Shown: positions 35,103 through 44,094 of the stretch, piece after piece
Layout of the letters: each line of letters opens with the position of its first letter
How positions within the stretch are numbered: position 1 is the stretch's first letter
NCBI RefSeq assembly: GCF_012952295.1
Contig: NZ_JABBCH010000004.1
Coordinates: 62,001 to 126,000, forward strand
From: Crystallibacter degradans
GTDB taxonomy: Bacteria; Actinomycetota; Actinomycetes; Actinomycetales; Micrococcaceae
Reading direction: 5' to 3'
Length of the DNA stretch: 64,000 nucleotides
Position numbers and translations under genes: made by a program
Notes under the pieces: model-generated
The model's input: only the letters and a program-made list of their open reading frames with translations
What the model was told of the DNA's origin: nothing
Databases searched by the model: none

Positions 35103-35282
35103 ATGGCTGCGATGAAACCGCGTACAGGTGACGGACCCATGGAAGTCACCAAGGAGGGGCGCAGCCTCATTCTGCGGGTTCCGATCGACGGCGGCGGTCG
35201 CTTGGTACTGGAACTCAATGCCGAAGAGGCCGGCAATCTCAAGGACTGCCTGCTCGGTGTCACCGACAGTGTCGCCAGCTAA
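35103..35282 (+). CDS. DUF3117 protein
   Basis: A 59-residue conserved actinobacterial protein: MAAMKPRTGDGPMEVTKEGR at the start, then LILRVPIDGGGRLVLELNAE and LKDCLLGVT. Function is unknown. The upstream sequence has GAAAGGGAAA as RBS. The stop codon lies 11 bases before the GTG of pepA. Confidence 0.9.
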   Translation: MAAMKPRTGDGPMEVTKEGRSLILRVPIDGGGRLVLELNAEEAGNLKDCLLGVTDSVAS

Positions 35283-35293
35283 GGCCTGAGCGA

Positions 35294-36907
35294 GTGGGCC
35301 ACCCTGCAGCTACACCAGACGAACTGACCACCAGGACGCTCGAAGAGGCGCTGGTCGCACCCCGGCCCTCCGCCATCGTGGCCCGGCCCGCGCTGGACAA
35401 GGGGCATGTGGTGCCGGAACCGGGCACTGGTGTCAGCGTGCTGGTAGTTCCCATCGGCACCTCCGGCGTCTCGGGCGGAAATTCCGAGGAGCGGGGAACG
35501 CCGCAGCCGCGGCAGGGCGCAGCGGAAGCGGCCGCCATGTACGACGTCGACGTAGCTGTCCTGGCCGAGGCGAATTCGGTGACCGGCAAGGCCGCCGAAA
35601 TCCTGGCGGTCACTGCGCCGCGCCGCGAATCCGGGCTGCCCCAACGACTGCTGTTCCTTGGTGTCGGGGACGAATCGCCGGCCAGCCTGCGCAAGGCCGG
35701 AGCGGCCCTGGCCAAGGCGACTTTCGGCGTGGAAACCATGCGCGCCAGCGTCGTCGACGGCCTGGACGAGCTGGCACAGCGTGCCTTCGTCGAGGGTTTC
35801 CTGCTCGGCGGTTACCGGCCGCCGAGGGCCGGAACCTCGCCTGCCCCGAAGCCGATGGCGCGCAGCCTGGAGTTGACCGGCGCGTCCGAAACCGCCTTGG
35901 CCGCGGCAGTGGCCACGGGCAAGGCCGTCTGGCTGGCCCGCAACCTGGCGAACATGCCTTCCAACGTCAAGAACCCGGTGTGGATGGCACGCCAGTCCGA
36001 ACGCCTCGCGGCCGAAAGCGGACTCGAGGTGCGCCTTTGGAATGAAGCGGAGCTGGCAGCTGGCGGATTTGGCGGCCTGCTTGCCGTGGGCGGCGGGTCT
36101 GAGCATGAATCCCGTCTGGTCCAGCTGTCCTACACCCCGGCGGATGCCGCCCCGGATGCGCAGCATATTGTCCTGGTCGGAAAAGGCATCACGTTCGACA
36201 CCGGCGGGGTGTCGTTGAAGCCGCGTGAAGCAATGGTGCCGATGAAAACGGACATGGCGGGCGCCGGCGTCGTACTGGCTGTGCTGCACGCCGCCGCCGA
36301 ATTTGGTATTCCGCATCGTGTCACCGGCCTGCTGGCACTGGCCGAGAATGCCATCGGTGCCGCCTCTTATCGTCCGGGTGACGTCGTCAGGACCTATGAC
36401 GGCACCACCGTTGAAATCGGAAATACCGACGCCGAAGGACGCATGGTCCTCGCCGATGCCCTCGCGTTTGCCCGTGACGAACTGGCCCCGGACGTGCTGA
36501 TCGATATTGCAACGCTGACGGGTGCCGCGTCACTGGGCCTCGGCCGGCGGCATGCAGCGTTGTACGGAACCCGACAGGATTTGGTCAGCGGATTCGAACG
36601 TGCAGCCGAGCTGTCGGGGGAGCGGGTCTGGCATATGCCCCTCGCGGAGGCTGCGGAGGAATACCGGTCCTCGCTGGATTCCACGGTGGCGGATCTGTCC
36701 CATATATCTTCACCGAAGTCCAAGGTGCAGGCCGGATCCATCACGGCGGCGCTGTTCCTTCGGGAGTTTGTCGGGCAGACACCGTGGATCCATCTGGATA
36801 TCGCCGGCCCGGCGCGGTCCACTGCCGACGAAGCCGAGGTCACCAAGGGCGCAACCGGCTACGGTGCGCGCCTGCTGCTGTCATTCCTGGCCGGCTACCG
36901 CGGTTAG
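35294..36907 (+). CDS. pepA: Leucyl aminopeptidase (M17 family)
   Basis: A cytosolic di-metal aminopeptidase of 537 residues. Metal and active-site motifs are intact: LVGKGITFDTGGVSLKPREA, VPMKTDMAGAGVVLAVLHA, and NTDAEGRMVLADALAFARDE, the M17 signature. The N-terminal macro-like domain covers about the first 190 residues. It starts at GTG 35294 with AAGG overlapping the preceding stop codon. Confidence 0.93.
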   Translation: MGHPAATPDELTTRTLEEALVAPRPSAIVARPALDKGHVVPEPGTGVSVLVVPIGTSGVSGGNSEERGTPQPRQGAAEAAAMYDVDVAVLAEANSVTGKAAEILAVTAPRRESGLPQRLLFLGVGDESPASLRKAGAALAKATFGVETMRASVVDGLDELAQRAFVEGFLLGGYRPPRAGTSPAPKPMARSLELTGASETALAAAVATGKAVWLARNLANMPSNVKNPVWMARQSERLAAESGLEVRLWNEAELAAGGFGGLLAVGGGSEHESRLVQLSYTPADAAPDAQHIVLVGKGITFDTGGVSLKPREAMVPMKTDMAGAGVVLAVLHAAAEFGIPHRVTGLLALAENAIGAASYRPGDVVRTYDGTTVEIGNTDAEGRMVLADALAFARDELAPDVLIDIATLTGAASLGLGRRHAALYGTRQDLVSGFERAAELSGERVWHMPLAEAAEEYRSSLDSTVADLSHISSPKSKVQAGSITAALFLREFVGQTPWIHLDIAGPARSTADEAEVTKGATGYGARLLLSFLAGYRG

Positions 36908-36909
36908 CC

Positions 36910-37542
36910 TCAGCGTTTGACGGCCAGCAACAGTCCGTCACCCGTGGGCAGAACGGTCGAGATGAGGTCCTCGTTTTCCCGGATGCTCTTGCCCACTTGC
37001 CGCAAGGTGTTGGTGGTTTCCTCCCGGATGGCCGGGTCCGAGACGCGGTCCTTGTCCAGCGCGTCGTTGATGATGAGCATTCCGCCGCTCTTGAGCAGCC
37101 GCACGGCCCGCTCCACATAGAGGGGGTAGGAGGGCTTGTCGGCATCCACAAAGACCAGGTCGTAGGCGCCGTCGGTCAGCCGCGGCAGCACGTCAGCCGC
37201 CCGGCCGGAAATCGTCCGGGTGCGGTTGCTGGGAATTCCTGCCTCGGCATAGGCCTCGCGGGCGGCGCGCAAATGGTCCACATCGGAGTCGATGGTCGTA
37301 AGGACGGCGTTGGCGGGCAGGCCACGGAGCAGGCAGACGCCCGAAACGCCCGCGCCCGAACCGATCTCGACGACGGTGTGTGCTTTGGAACCGGCGGCCA
37401 GAACCGTCAAGGCGGCGGCAACACCGGGACTCACTGTGGCGACGCCGAGTTCGTAGGAGCGTTCACGTGCGCGGAGCAATACCTCATCCTCGGTGGGTAG
37501 TCCCTCCGTGTAGGACCAGCTGGTCTGCTTATCGGCGCTCAT
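36910..37542 (-). CDS. SAM-dependent O-methyltransferase (class I, YrrM/CCoAOMT type)
   Basis: A 210-residue Rossmann methyltransferase. SAM motif I is VVEIGSGAGVSGVCLLRGL, the acidic loop is TIDSDVDHLRAA, and the metal-binding motif is YDLVFVDADKPSYPLYVERA with IINDALD. It occupies the place of Rv1220c next to sigE in mycobacteria. Substrate unknown. Convergent with pepA by 2 bases. Confidence 0.9.
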   Translation of the reverse strand: MSADKQTSWSYTEGLPTEDEVLLRARERSYELGVATVSPGVAAALTVLAAGSKAHTVVEIGSGAGVSGVCLLRGLPANAVLTTIDSDVDHLRAAREAYAEAGIPSNRTRTISGRAADVLPRLTDGAYDLVFVDADKPSYPLYVERAVRLLKSGGMLIINDALDKDRVSDPAIREETTNTLRQVGKSIRENEDLISTVLPTGDGLLLAVKR

Positions 37543-37797
37543 GAACCATCACTTTCTCCGGAAGAATCTTCATATTCCAGCCCCAGCCTACTGCTACTGC
37601 CGCGTATCCGTGGCGCGGGAGAGCGAGACGCCCCAGTGTTGCGCCTTCGTGCAGGTTACTAACAGAATTCTCCCAGCTTGCTGAGTGAGGATGGACATCC
37701 GTAGGCCAATTGTGTTTCACGGTTGCCGGGGGACGTACCTCAGACCCGAACGTAGCCAAGGGCTGAAGCGAACGGGCAACCGCCGAGGGGAGTAGCT

Positions 37798-38415
37798 ATG
37801 ACCAAACTGCAGCAGGATGCCACCGAAGAGCCGGCCGCTGCCGGGGCGGAGACGCCGTGGGTTGCTCCGACCTGGGAAGAAGTAGTTACCAACCACTCGG
37901 CCAAGGTCTATCGGCTCGCCTACCGCCTCACCGGCAATAAGTACGACGCCGAAGACCTCACCCAGGAAGTCTTCGTCCGGGTGTTCCGCTCCCTCGAGAA
38001 TTTCAAGCCGGGCACGCTTGACGGCTGGCTTCACCGGATCACTACCAACCTCTTTTTGGATCAGGCGCGGAGGAAGAGCAGGATCCGTTTCGACGGGCTC
38101 GCCGAAGACGCCGAAGCACGTATTCCCGGCCGCGATCCAGGGCCGGAACGCAGCTTCGAATTCAATAATCTCGACGTCGATGTGCAGGCAGCGCTTGAAG
38201 ATCTTCCGCCTGACTTCCGGGCTGCGGTTGTACTGTGCGACCTGGAGGGACTTTCCTACGACGAGGTCTCCGCGGCATTGGGCGTCAAGCTGGGCACCGT
38301 CCGTTCGCGCATTCACCGCGGACGGACCATGCTGCGTGAGAAGCTGGCACACCGCGACCCGGCTGCCAAGCGGCCTGCGCGGCTGAAACTACCCCGCGTG
38401 GCCGGAGCACACTGA
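37798..38415 (+). CDS. sigE: ECF RNA polymerase sigma factor SigE
   Basis: A 205-residue extracytoplasmic-function sigma factor. Region 2 reads [20 protein letters not shown] followed by [16 protein letters not shown], and region 4 reads [20 protein letters not shown] followed by [18 protein letters not shown]. The N-terminal tail of about 30 residues is typical of SigE. GAGGGGAG precedes the ATG. It forms an operon with the anti-sigma factor 7 bases downstream and is followed by tatB, consistent with envelope-stress control. Confidence 0.93.
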   Translation: MTKLQQDATEEPAAAGAETPWVAPTWEEVVTNHSAKVYRLAYRLTGNKYDAEDLTQEVFVRVFRSLENFKPGTLDGWLHRITTNLFLDQARRKSRIRFDGLAEDAEARIPGRDPGPERSFEFNNLDVDVQAALEDLPPDFRAAVVLCDLEGLSYDEVSAALGVKLGTVRSRIHRGRTMLREKLAHRDPAAKRPARLKLPRVAGAH

Positions 38416-38422
38416 ATCCACT

Positions 38423-39439
38423 ATGCGCCACCCCGAACGTGATTTGGCGGAGTATCTGGACGGCGAACTTGCTGACGAGCGCCGGCCGGGTTTTGAACGC
38501 CACCTGCAGCGCTGCGCGCGATGCCGTGAGTCTGTTGCGGAACACCGCGCCATCCAGGAGCGCCTGCGTGCCCTCGACGTGCCGCCGCCCGGCCCCGATC
38601 TTGCCAGCAGAATCCTCAGCCGCAGTTCCCATGCCTTCGTAACCGCCTCCACGGGTACGGCTAATGCTGCACCGGCCTCGCCGGCACCCGCACTGCCGGA
38701 CGCGGAGCGCGGACCTGCCGGGTCTACGCGGCAGCGTACCGCGCTGACGGTGTGCAGCGTCTTGACGGGCTTCGCGGCCCTGACTGCCGGCACAGCTTAT
38801 GTGCTCGGTGGCGAAGACTCCCGTCCCGTTGCCGGCGGTGCCGGTTCCTCCGGCGCGGACTGGCAGGGAACGCAGGAGCTGCAGTCCAACCTCGCCGGCA
38901 GCGTCGAGGAACTGGACCGCGAAGGCCTTGCCGAACTGCGTGGCGACGGGTGGAACTGCCCGCAGCTTGTCGGCATGGGTTATGAGTTCGTCTCCGCCCG
39001 AAAAATCGAGATTGCCGGTGCACCGGCCGTCCGGATAGAGCTGGCGAATGAAGCGACCGGGACCGTTGTCGTTACGGAACAACGTCGCGGCACGGAGCGG
39101 ATCAGGAACGAGGAACCTGATGCCACCCGCGCCGAGGCCGCAGTGAATGCGGTGACAGGAAACACGGTGGCAGCCGACGGGTTCCATCCGGTGGATGGCA
39201 TGGACCGGGAGATGTGGGTGTACGCGGCCAATGACTGGACCGTAGTGCTGGACTCGGAGAATGTGACCTACACGGTGTGGGCCGACATCCCGCTGTCGGC
39301 CCTGCCGGAGACAGTCAACCAGATCATCGTGACGGAGAAGTCACGGCTGATGCTTCCGGAAGAAGAACCAGCGGACGATCCGTTCAGCCGGATTATCCGT
39401 GGGCTGGGCAAGTTGATTGAGCCTGCGGGTGAGCGATGA
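38423..39439 (+). CDS. Membrane-bound zinc anti-sigma factor (RseA-like) with a large extracytoplasmic domain
   Basis: A 338-residue partner of SigE. The ZAS motif HLQRCARC (His27-x3-Cys31-x2-Cys34) at the N-terminus binds the sigma factor. A transmembrane helix covers about residues 106-128 (TALTVCSVLTGFAALTAGTA). About 205 extracytoplasmic residues follow, with the segment WNCPQLVGMGYEFVSARKIE and MWVYAANDWTVVLDSENVTY. That outer part is much larger than in typical RseA proteins and is a likely sensor. Confidence 0.85.
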   Translation: MRHPERDLAEYLDGELADERRPGFERHLQRCARCRESVAEHRAIQERLRALDVPPPGPDLASRILSRSSHAFVTASTGTANAAPASPAPALPDAERGPAGSTRQRTALTVCSVLTGFAALTAGTAYVLGGEDSRPVAGGAGSSGADWQGTQELQSNLAGSVEELDREGLAELRGDGWNCPQLVGMGYEFVSARKIEIAGAPAVRIELANEATGTVVVTEQRRGTERIRNEEPDATRAEAAVNAVTGNTVAADGFHPVDGMDREMWVYAANDWTVVLDSENVTYTVWADIPLSALPETVNQIIVTEKSRLMLPEEEPADDPFSRIIRGLGKLIEPAGER

Positions 39440-39489
39440 GCCATTGCCAAAGTTGGCCGTTACAGGGCAGGAACAGGTAATCTTCAAAC

Positions 39490-39954
39490 GTGCTCGGAAT
39501 TAACGGATCGGAATTGGTCATTCTCGCGGTAATTGCCGTGATGGTGCTCGGTCCTGAGCGTTTGCCCGAATATGCTGCCCAGCTGGGCCGGCTCGTTAAG
39601 CAGCTGCGCAGGATGGCTGCCGGAGCCAAAGACCAGCTCCGCGAAGAAGTCGGCGACGAAATCGTTGATATGGACTGGCGCAAGCTGGATCCACGTCAAT
39701 ATGACCCGCGCCGGATCATCAAGGAAGCTCTGCTGGACGACGATGAAGACGACGATTTTGGCCAGCAGCGCAGCACAACGAAGTCAGCTCCTGCCCTGGC
39801 GGCCGGAGCCGCCGGTGTGGCCGGTGCCGCTACGGCAACGAAAACGGCCGGAACCTCTGCGGCAGCAGCGCGTCCAGGAGCAGGCCCCGGGACCAAACGG
39901 ATCGAGCGGCTCGAGCCGGGTCAGGCTGCACCTTTCGACGTCGAGGCCACCTAG
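39490..39954 (+). CDS. tatB: Sec-independent translocase subunit TatB
   Basis: A 154-residue Tat component with an N-terminal membrane helix (LVILAVIAVMVLGPERLP) containing the conserved GP hinge. An amphipathic helix follows (EYAAQLGRLVKQLRRMAAGA), then an acidic and Ala-rich tail. It starts at GTG 39490. The gene follows sigE-rseA directly; htrA, found between them in mycobacteria, is absent here. Its stop codon overlaps that of mrp by 4 bases. Confidence 0.9.
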   Translation: MLGINGSELVILAVIAVMVLGPERLPEYAAQLGRLVKQLRRMAAGAKDQLREEVGDEIVDMDWRKLDPRQYDPRRIIKEALLDDDEDDDFGQQRSTTKSAPALAAGAAGVAGAATATKTAGTSAAAARPGAGPGTKRIERLEPGQAAPFDVEAT

Positions 39955-41099
39955 GCCGGACTGACACCCAGCGGACGGCCGGCGAGGCCGCGTGGACGGG
40001 ATGCCAGCTCCGCGGCGATGCCCCGCAAAGCCTTGGCTGCCGGTGAAGACCCTGCCGGGCCGCCCGCAAGGACGATGGGTTCGCCGCGGTCGCCGCCCTC
40101 GCGAAGCCGCGGATCCAAGGGGACACTGCCCAGCAGCTGAATATCTTTCTCCAGGGTGCTGCTCAACCGCTCGGCCACGACCTGGCCGCCTCCGGCGCCG
40201 AAAACTTCCACCCGGCTGCCGTCCTCCAGCTCAAGCCACGACATGTTCTCGATGACGCCCGCGATCTGCTGGCCCGTTTGCGCCGCGATGGACCCGGCCC
40301 GTTCGGCGACATCGGCCGCAGCGCTCTGCGGCGTCGTGACCACGAGTATCCGGGACTCGGGCAGCAGTTGCGATACGGAGATGGCGATGTCCCCGGTGCC
40401 GGGCGGCAAGTCCAGGAAGAGCGCGTCAAGGTCGCCGAAATAGACATCGGTCAGGAACTGCTCCAGTGCGCGGTGGAGCATCGGTCCGCGCCACGCCACC
40501 GGCTGGTTTCCCGAGACGAACATGCCGATAGAGATGGTTTTGACGCCGTAGGCCACCGGCGGCAGGATCATTTCGTCCACACGCGTGGGGGCGCCGGTGA
40601 TACCCATCAGCCCGGGGATGGAGAAACCGTAAACGTCCGCATCGATGATCCCCACGCGCAACCCCTGGGCCGCCATGGCACACGCGAGATTCACGGTGAC
40701 GCTGGATTTACCCACGCCGCCCTTGCCGCTGGCCACGGCGTAGACCCTGGTCAGCGAGGACGGATCGTTGAAGGGAATGCCGCGCTCCGCGCCGGGGCCC
40801 TTGAGCCGTTTCTTCAAGGCCGTGCGCTGTTCCTGCGTCATCACGTCCAGTACCACCGAAACCGCGCTGATTCCGGGTACGGCTGCCAGCGACTTCTCAA
40901 CATCGCCGGTAATGGTGTCGCGAAGGGGGCACCCGGCGATGGTGAGCAACACCTCTACGGTGACAGCGCCGCCGTCGTCAATGGAAAAACCCTTTAGCAT
41001 GCCCAGTTCGGTGATCGGCCGGCGCAGTTCCGGGTCGATGACTTTTTCCAGGGCCCGTTGGACGGACTGCCTGTCGGGTTGGGGATGATGGGGTGTCAC
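39951..41099 (-). CDS. mrp: Mrp/ApbC-family iron-sulfur cluster carrier ATPase
   Basis: A 382-residue protein with an N-terminal DUF59/MIP18 domain (VIDPELRRPITELGMLKGFS) and a P-loop domain with the deviant Walker A SGKGGVGKS near residue 124. The switch II region FLDLPPGTGDIAISVSQLLP follows. These proteins hold and deliver Fe-S clusters. The CPxC motif usual in the C-terminal part is missing (the place reads VIENMSWLELEDGS). The start is GTG 41099, 3 bases after the DUF1003 gene's stop. Confidence 0.92.
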   Translation of the reverse strand: MTPHHPQPDRQSVQRALEKVIDPELRRPITELGMLKGFSIDDGGAVTVEVLLTIAGCPLRDTITGDVEKSLAAVPGISAVSVVLDVMTQEQRTALKKRLKGPGAERGIPFNDPSSLTRVYAVASGKGGVGKSSVTVNLACAMAAQGLRVGIIDADVYGFSIPGLMGITGAPTRVDEMILPPVAYGVKTISIGMFVSGNQPVAWRGPMLHRALEQFLTDVYFGDLDALFLDLPPGTGDIAISVSQLLPESRILVVTTPQSAAADVAERAGSIAAQTGQQIAGVIENMSWLELEDGSRVEVFGAGGGQVVAERLSSTLEKDIQLLGSVPLDPRLREGGDRGEPIVLAGGPAGSSPAAKALRGIAAELASRPRGLAGRPLGVSPA

Positions 41100-41102
41100 G
41101 GC

Positions 41103-41699
41103 CTAGCTTTCGGATTGTTTCTGAGGACGAGCGGAAATTCTGGGCAAGGCAGCAGTCGCGTCCGAGACCTTCTTCTTGCCCCTGCGGACGGGACGCTCTT
41201 CGCCGTCGTCGGTCTCGAGGAGTTCCTCGAGGACGCTTCGGAGCTCGCTGCGGACGAAGTCTCGGGTGGCCACTTCCTGCAGCGCGATGCGCAGCGAGGC
41301 CAGTTCGCGCGTCAGATACTCCGTATCGGAAAGGTTCCGCTCGGCCCGCTGGCGGTCCTGCTGGAGCGAGACCTTGTCCCGGTCGTCCTGACGGTTCTGG
41401 GCCAGCAGCAGCAACGGTGCCGCGTAGGACGCCTGCAAGGAAAGCATCAGGGTCAGCGCGGTAAAACCCAGCGCCGCGCTGTCGAAGCGCAGCGACGGAG
41501 GCCCCCACGTATTCCAGCCGAGCCAGATCAGGCAGAAGACCGACATCCAGACCAGAAACTGCGGGGTTCCCATGAACCGGGCGAAATTCTCGGTGGCGCT
41601 GCCGAAGGCATCCGGGTTGGGCCGCAAGCGCGGAAGCAGACGGGCGCGCGCCTCGCGGGGGATGTCCAGCGCACCGGCGGTATTCTTCTTCTCAGCCAT
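41103..41699 (-). CDS. DUF1003 membrane protein
   Basis: A 198-residue protein with two membrane helices (TPQFLVWMSVFCLIWLGWN and AALGFTALTLMLSLQASYAA). The conserved motif LLLLAQNRQDDRDKVSLQQD then begins a coiled coil. A basic C-terminal tail follows. It overlaps the upstream MgtE-N/CBS gene by 8 bases, and mrp starts 3 bases downstream, so the three form one minus-strand operon. Confidence 0.9.
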   Translation of the reverse strand: MAEKKNTAGALDIPREARARLLPRLRPNPDAFGSATENFARFMGTPQFLVWMSVFCLIWLGWNTWGPPSLRFDSAALGFTALTLMLSLQASYAAPLLLLAQNRQDDRDKVSLQQDRQRAERNLSDTEYLTRELASLRIALQEVATRDFVRSELRSVLEELLETDDGEERPVRRGKKKVSDATAALPRISARPQKQSES

Positions 41700-42975
41700 T
41701 GCGGCCCACCTTCCGGCTCAGCGATACATCATCATCCTGCGCCCTCCAGTCGTCGGGGAGCAGATGGTCGAGCACATCATCCACCGTAACCGCGCCAACG
41801 AGCCTGTCGTCCTCGTTCACCACCGCGAGCGAGTTCAGATTGTAGGTGGCCAGCATCCGCGCCACCTCGCTGACGTCCGCCTGATCCGATACTGGGTCAA
41901 GATCCGTATCCACGATATTGCCCAATGCCTCCGGCGGCGGGTAGCGCAGCAGCTGCTGGATATGCACGACGCCGAGATAGCGGCCCGTGGGTGTTTCCAG
42001 CGGCGGCCGGCAGACGAAAATGGCCGATGCCAACGCAGGAGTCAGTTCCTCGCGGCGTACGTGGGCCAAGGCCTGGGCCACTGTAGCTTCCGGAGGCAGG
42101 ATGACGGGAACCGGGGTCATGATGGAGCCGGCAGTGTTCTCCTCATACTCCATCAGCCGTCGGACGTCTTTGGCTTCCTCAGGCTCCATGCGCTGGAGCA
42201 GTTCTTCTTTCTGCTCTTCGGGCAGTTCCGCCAACAGGTCCGCGGCGTCGTCGGGGTCCATTTCTTCCAGGACATCCGCGGCTCGTTCAATATCCAGCGA
42301 GGACAGGATCTGGACCTGGTCATCGTCCGGAAGTTCCTGGAGCACCGCCGCGAGCCGCTGGTCCTGCAACTCGCTGGCTACCTCGATCCGGCGTTTGCCT
42401 GTCATCTCGTGCAGGGCTTCGGCAAAGTCCGCTGCTTTGAGGTCCTCGTGACTGGCCACGAACGCCGTTGCGGCCTGCGGCTCGTTCCCGGCGCCCTGCT
42501 GGGCCTCGTTCCAGTCAATGATGAGCGTCTCATTGCGGCGCAGGCTGCGTAGCGGGGATGTGGAATGGCCGCGCCGGACAAACAGCTGGGAGACGTACCA
42601 GTCGCCGTTGCGGGACTTTTCCATCGCGATGTCTTCGATGGTGGCGTCGCCGCTGCCGTCCGCTAGAGTGACCCGGCGGTCGAACATCTCCGCGACCATC
42701 AGCATTTCGGCGCCGCGCTGTTCGAACCGGCGTAGGTTGACCAATCCGGTACAGATGATCTGGCTGGCGTTGATCGAGGTAATCCTGGTCATGGGCACAA
42801 AGACGCGTTTCTTGCCGGGCACCTCTACGACAATGCCGACGACCTGGGGCGGTTTGGCCCCGCCGCGGTCAAGCGCAACAGCATCACGCAGCCGACCCAG
42901 ACGGTCGCCCAAAGGGTCGAAAACGTCCAGGCCGAGCAGGCGTGCAACGAAGACTCTGGTTGGATTTGTGCTCAC
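41692..42975 (-). CDS. Soluble MgtE-N/CBS-domain protein lacking the Mg2+ channel
   Basis: A 427-residue protein whose order is: an N-terminal beta-rich PRC-barrel-like part (DPLGDRLGRLRDAVALDRGG), the MgtE N-terminal helical domain (AAVLQELPDDDQVQILSSLD, DVLEEMDPDDAADLLAELPE), and two CBS domains (YEENTAGSIMTPVPVILPPE, TYNLNSLAVVNEDDRLVGAV). There is no C-terminal channel domain, so it cannot transport Mg2+ by itself. It probably senses Mg2+ or nucleotides and acts with the DUF1003 partner. Confidence 0.88.
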   Translation of the reverse strand: MSTNPTRVFVARLLGLDVFDPLGDRLGRLRDAVALDRGGAKPPQVVGIVVEVPGKKRVFVPMTRITSINASQIICTGLVNLRRFEQRGAEMLMVAEMFDRRVTLADGSGDATIEDIAMEKSRNGDWYVSQLFVRRGHSTSPLRSLRRNETLIIDWNEAQQGAGNEPQAATAFVASHEDLKAADFAEALHEMTGKRRIEVASELQDQRLAAVLQELPDDDQVQILSSLDIERAADVLEEMDPDDAADLLAELPEEQKEELLQRMEPEEAKDVRRLMEYEENTAGSIMTPVPVILPPEATVAQALAHVRREELTPALASAIFVCRPPLETPTGRYLGVVHIQQLLRYPPPEALGNIVDTDLDPVSDQADVSEVARMLATYNLNSLAVVNEDDRLVGAVTVDDVLDHLLPDDWRAQDDDVSLSRKVGRNG

Positions 42976-43100
42976 ACCATTAGGCTACGTGGTATGCGCC
43001 GTCCAAGCCGCACCGGGGCGCCCCAAAGGGCACAAACGTTCACCTGAAGCGATACCGGGCACACTGTCGGGACAATGTGGGAGACAATGAGGGTATGTCA

Positions 43101-43967
43101 ATGCTTGGCCGTACCGAATCACGTGACCTGAAACCAGGGCTTCCGCAAGGCGAGCTGCTCGGCAACTACCGGACCTACCTGGACGCGCAGAAAGTAGTGG
43201 ACTACCTGGCGGACCAGGAGTTCCCCGTCCAGCACGTGTCCATTGTAGGCAATGACCTCAAGTCCGTGGAACGCGTCACTGGCCGGCTGAGCTATCCGAA
43301 GGTGGCTCTCTCCGGGGCGGCAACGGGTGCATGGTTCGGCCTGTTCGTCGGGCTCCTGCTGATGCTGTTCGGCGGTGGCGGCAGCTACATGCTGGTGCTC
43401 TCCTCGATGGCCATGGGCGCCGCGTTCTGGATCCTGTTCGGCGTGGTCAGCTATGCGTTTACGCGCGGCAAGCGGGACTTCACTTCGACCCAGCAGACGG
43501 TTGCTACCAGCTACGACGTCGTCGTTGCCACCGAGGTGGCGCATGAGGCTCGCCGGCTGGCCTCACAGCTGCCGATGCCCGGTCATGCCTTCCACCCTGG
43601 TGCACAGGGGCCGGGCCGCGGGCAGCAGCAGCAGCAACAACAGCAGCCGATGCCGGACCGTCCGGCGCAGTGGGGCGATCCCTACCAGCAGCCCGGCCAG
43701 AACCAGCCCGGCCAGCCGGGCATCCCGCCGCAGCCAAACAGCCAGCCCTCAGCAGGTGCTGGTGAGGAAAACGGCGGCGAGCCAACGGGTCCGCCGGTGC
43801 GGGGGCGTTTCCCGGATCTGCCGGACGGCCGTCCCCAGTACGGCGTCCGGGTCACGCCGGAGCAGGAGCCGGGCCAGCCCGATGACCGCGTTGATCCTTC
43901 CCGCAATCCAGACGAACGGAACCAGGACCAGAATCCCGAGGGTCCCGCGGAGCAGCCGCGCCAGTAA
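43101..43967 (+). CDS. General stress protein (YflT/GSP17M-like domain) with a Gln/Pro-rich tail
   Basis: A 288-residue protein. The N-terminal domain GELLGNYRTYLDAQKVVDYL with FPVQHVSIVGNDLKSVERVT fits the GSP17M-like fold. A glycine-rich membrane hairpin follows (FGLFVGLLLMLFGGGGSYML, SSMAMGAAFWILFGVVSYAF), and a long disordered tail contains eight consecutive glutamines (43623-43646) and repeated QPG motifs. GAGGG lies 7 bases before the ATG at 43101, favouring it over 43095. Divergent from the MgtE-N gene, as in mycobacteria (Rv1232c-Rv1234). Confidence 0.82.
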   Translation: MLGRTESRDLKPGLPQGELLGNYRTYLDAQKVVDYLADQEFPVQHVSIVGNDLKSVERVTGRLSYPKVALSGAATGAWFGLFVGLLLMLFGGGGSYMLVLSSMAMGAAFWILFGVVSYAFTRGKRDFTSTQQTVATSYDVVVATEVAHEARRLASQLPMPGHAFHPGAQGPGRGQQQQQQQQPMPDRPAQWGDPYQQPGQNQPGQPGIPPQPNSQPSAGAGEENGGEPTGPPVRGRFPDLPDGRPQYGVRVTPEQEPGQPDDRVDPSRNPDERNQDQNPEGPAEQPRQ

Positions 43968-43996
43968 GGCTGCCGGCTTCCTTCAGCGAAAACCAA

Positions 43997-44037
43997 ACAG
44001 TAAGGGACGGATCCGCATCGGATCCGTCCCTTACTGT
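43997..44037. terminator. Bidirectional terminator between the stress protein and pepP genes
   Basis: A perfect 18-bp stem, CAGTAAGGGACGGATCCG (43998-44015) with CGGATCCGTCCCTTACTG (44019-44036), has a 3-nt loop. It sits between two convergent genes. Confidence 0.88.
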
Positions 44038-44094
44038 CTCTGCGTCTGGTCCTGCGGCGCCGGGCCGGCGGAAGGCCTGCCCAGCGCGACCCGG

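Noticed and set aside
43623-43646. CAG/CAA repeat as a possible CRISPR or microsatellite
   Set aside because: It encodes eight glutamines in a disordered tail; no spaced repeats occur.
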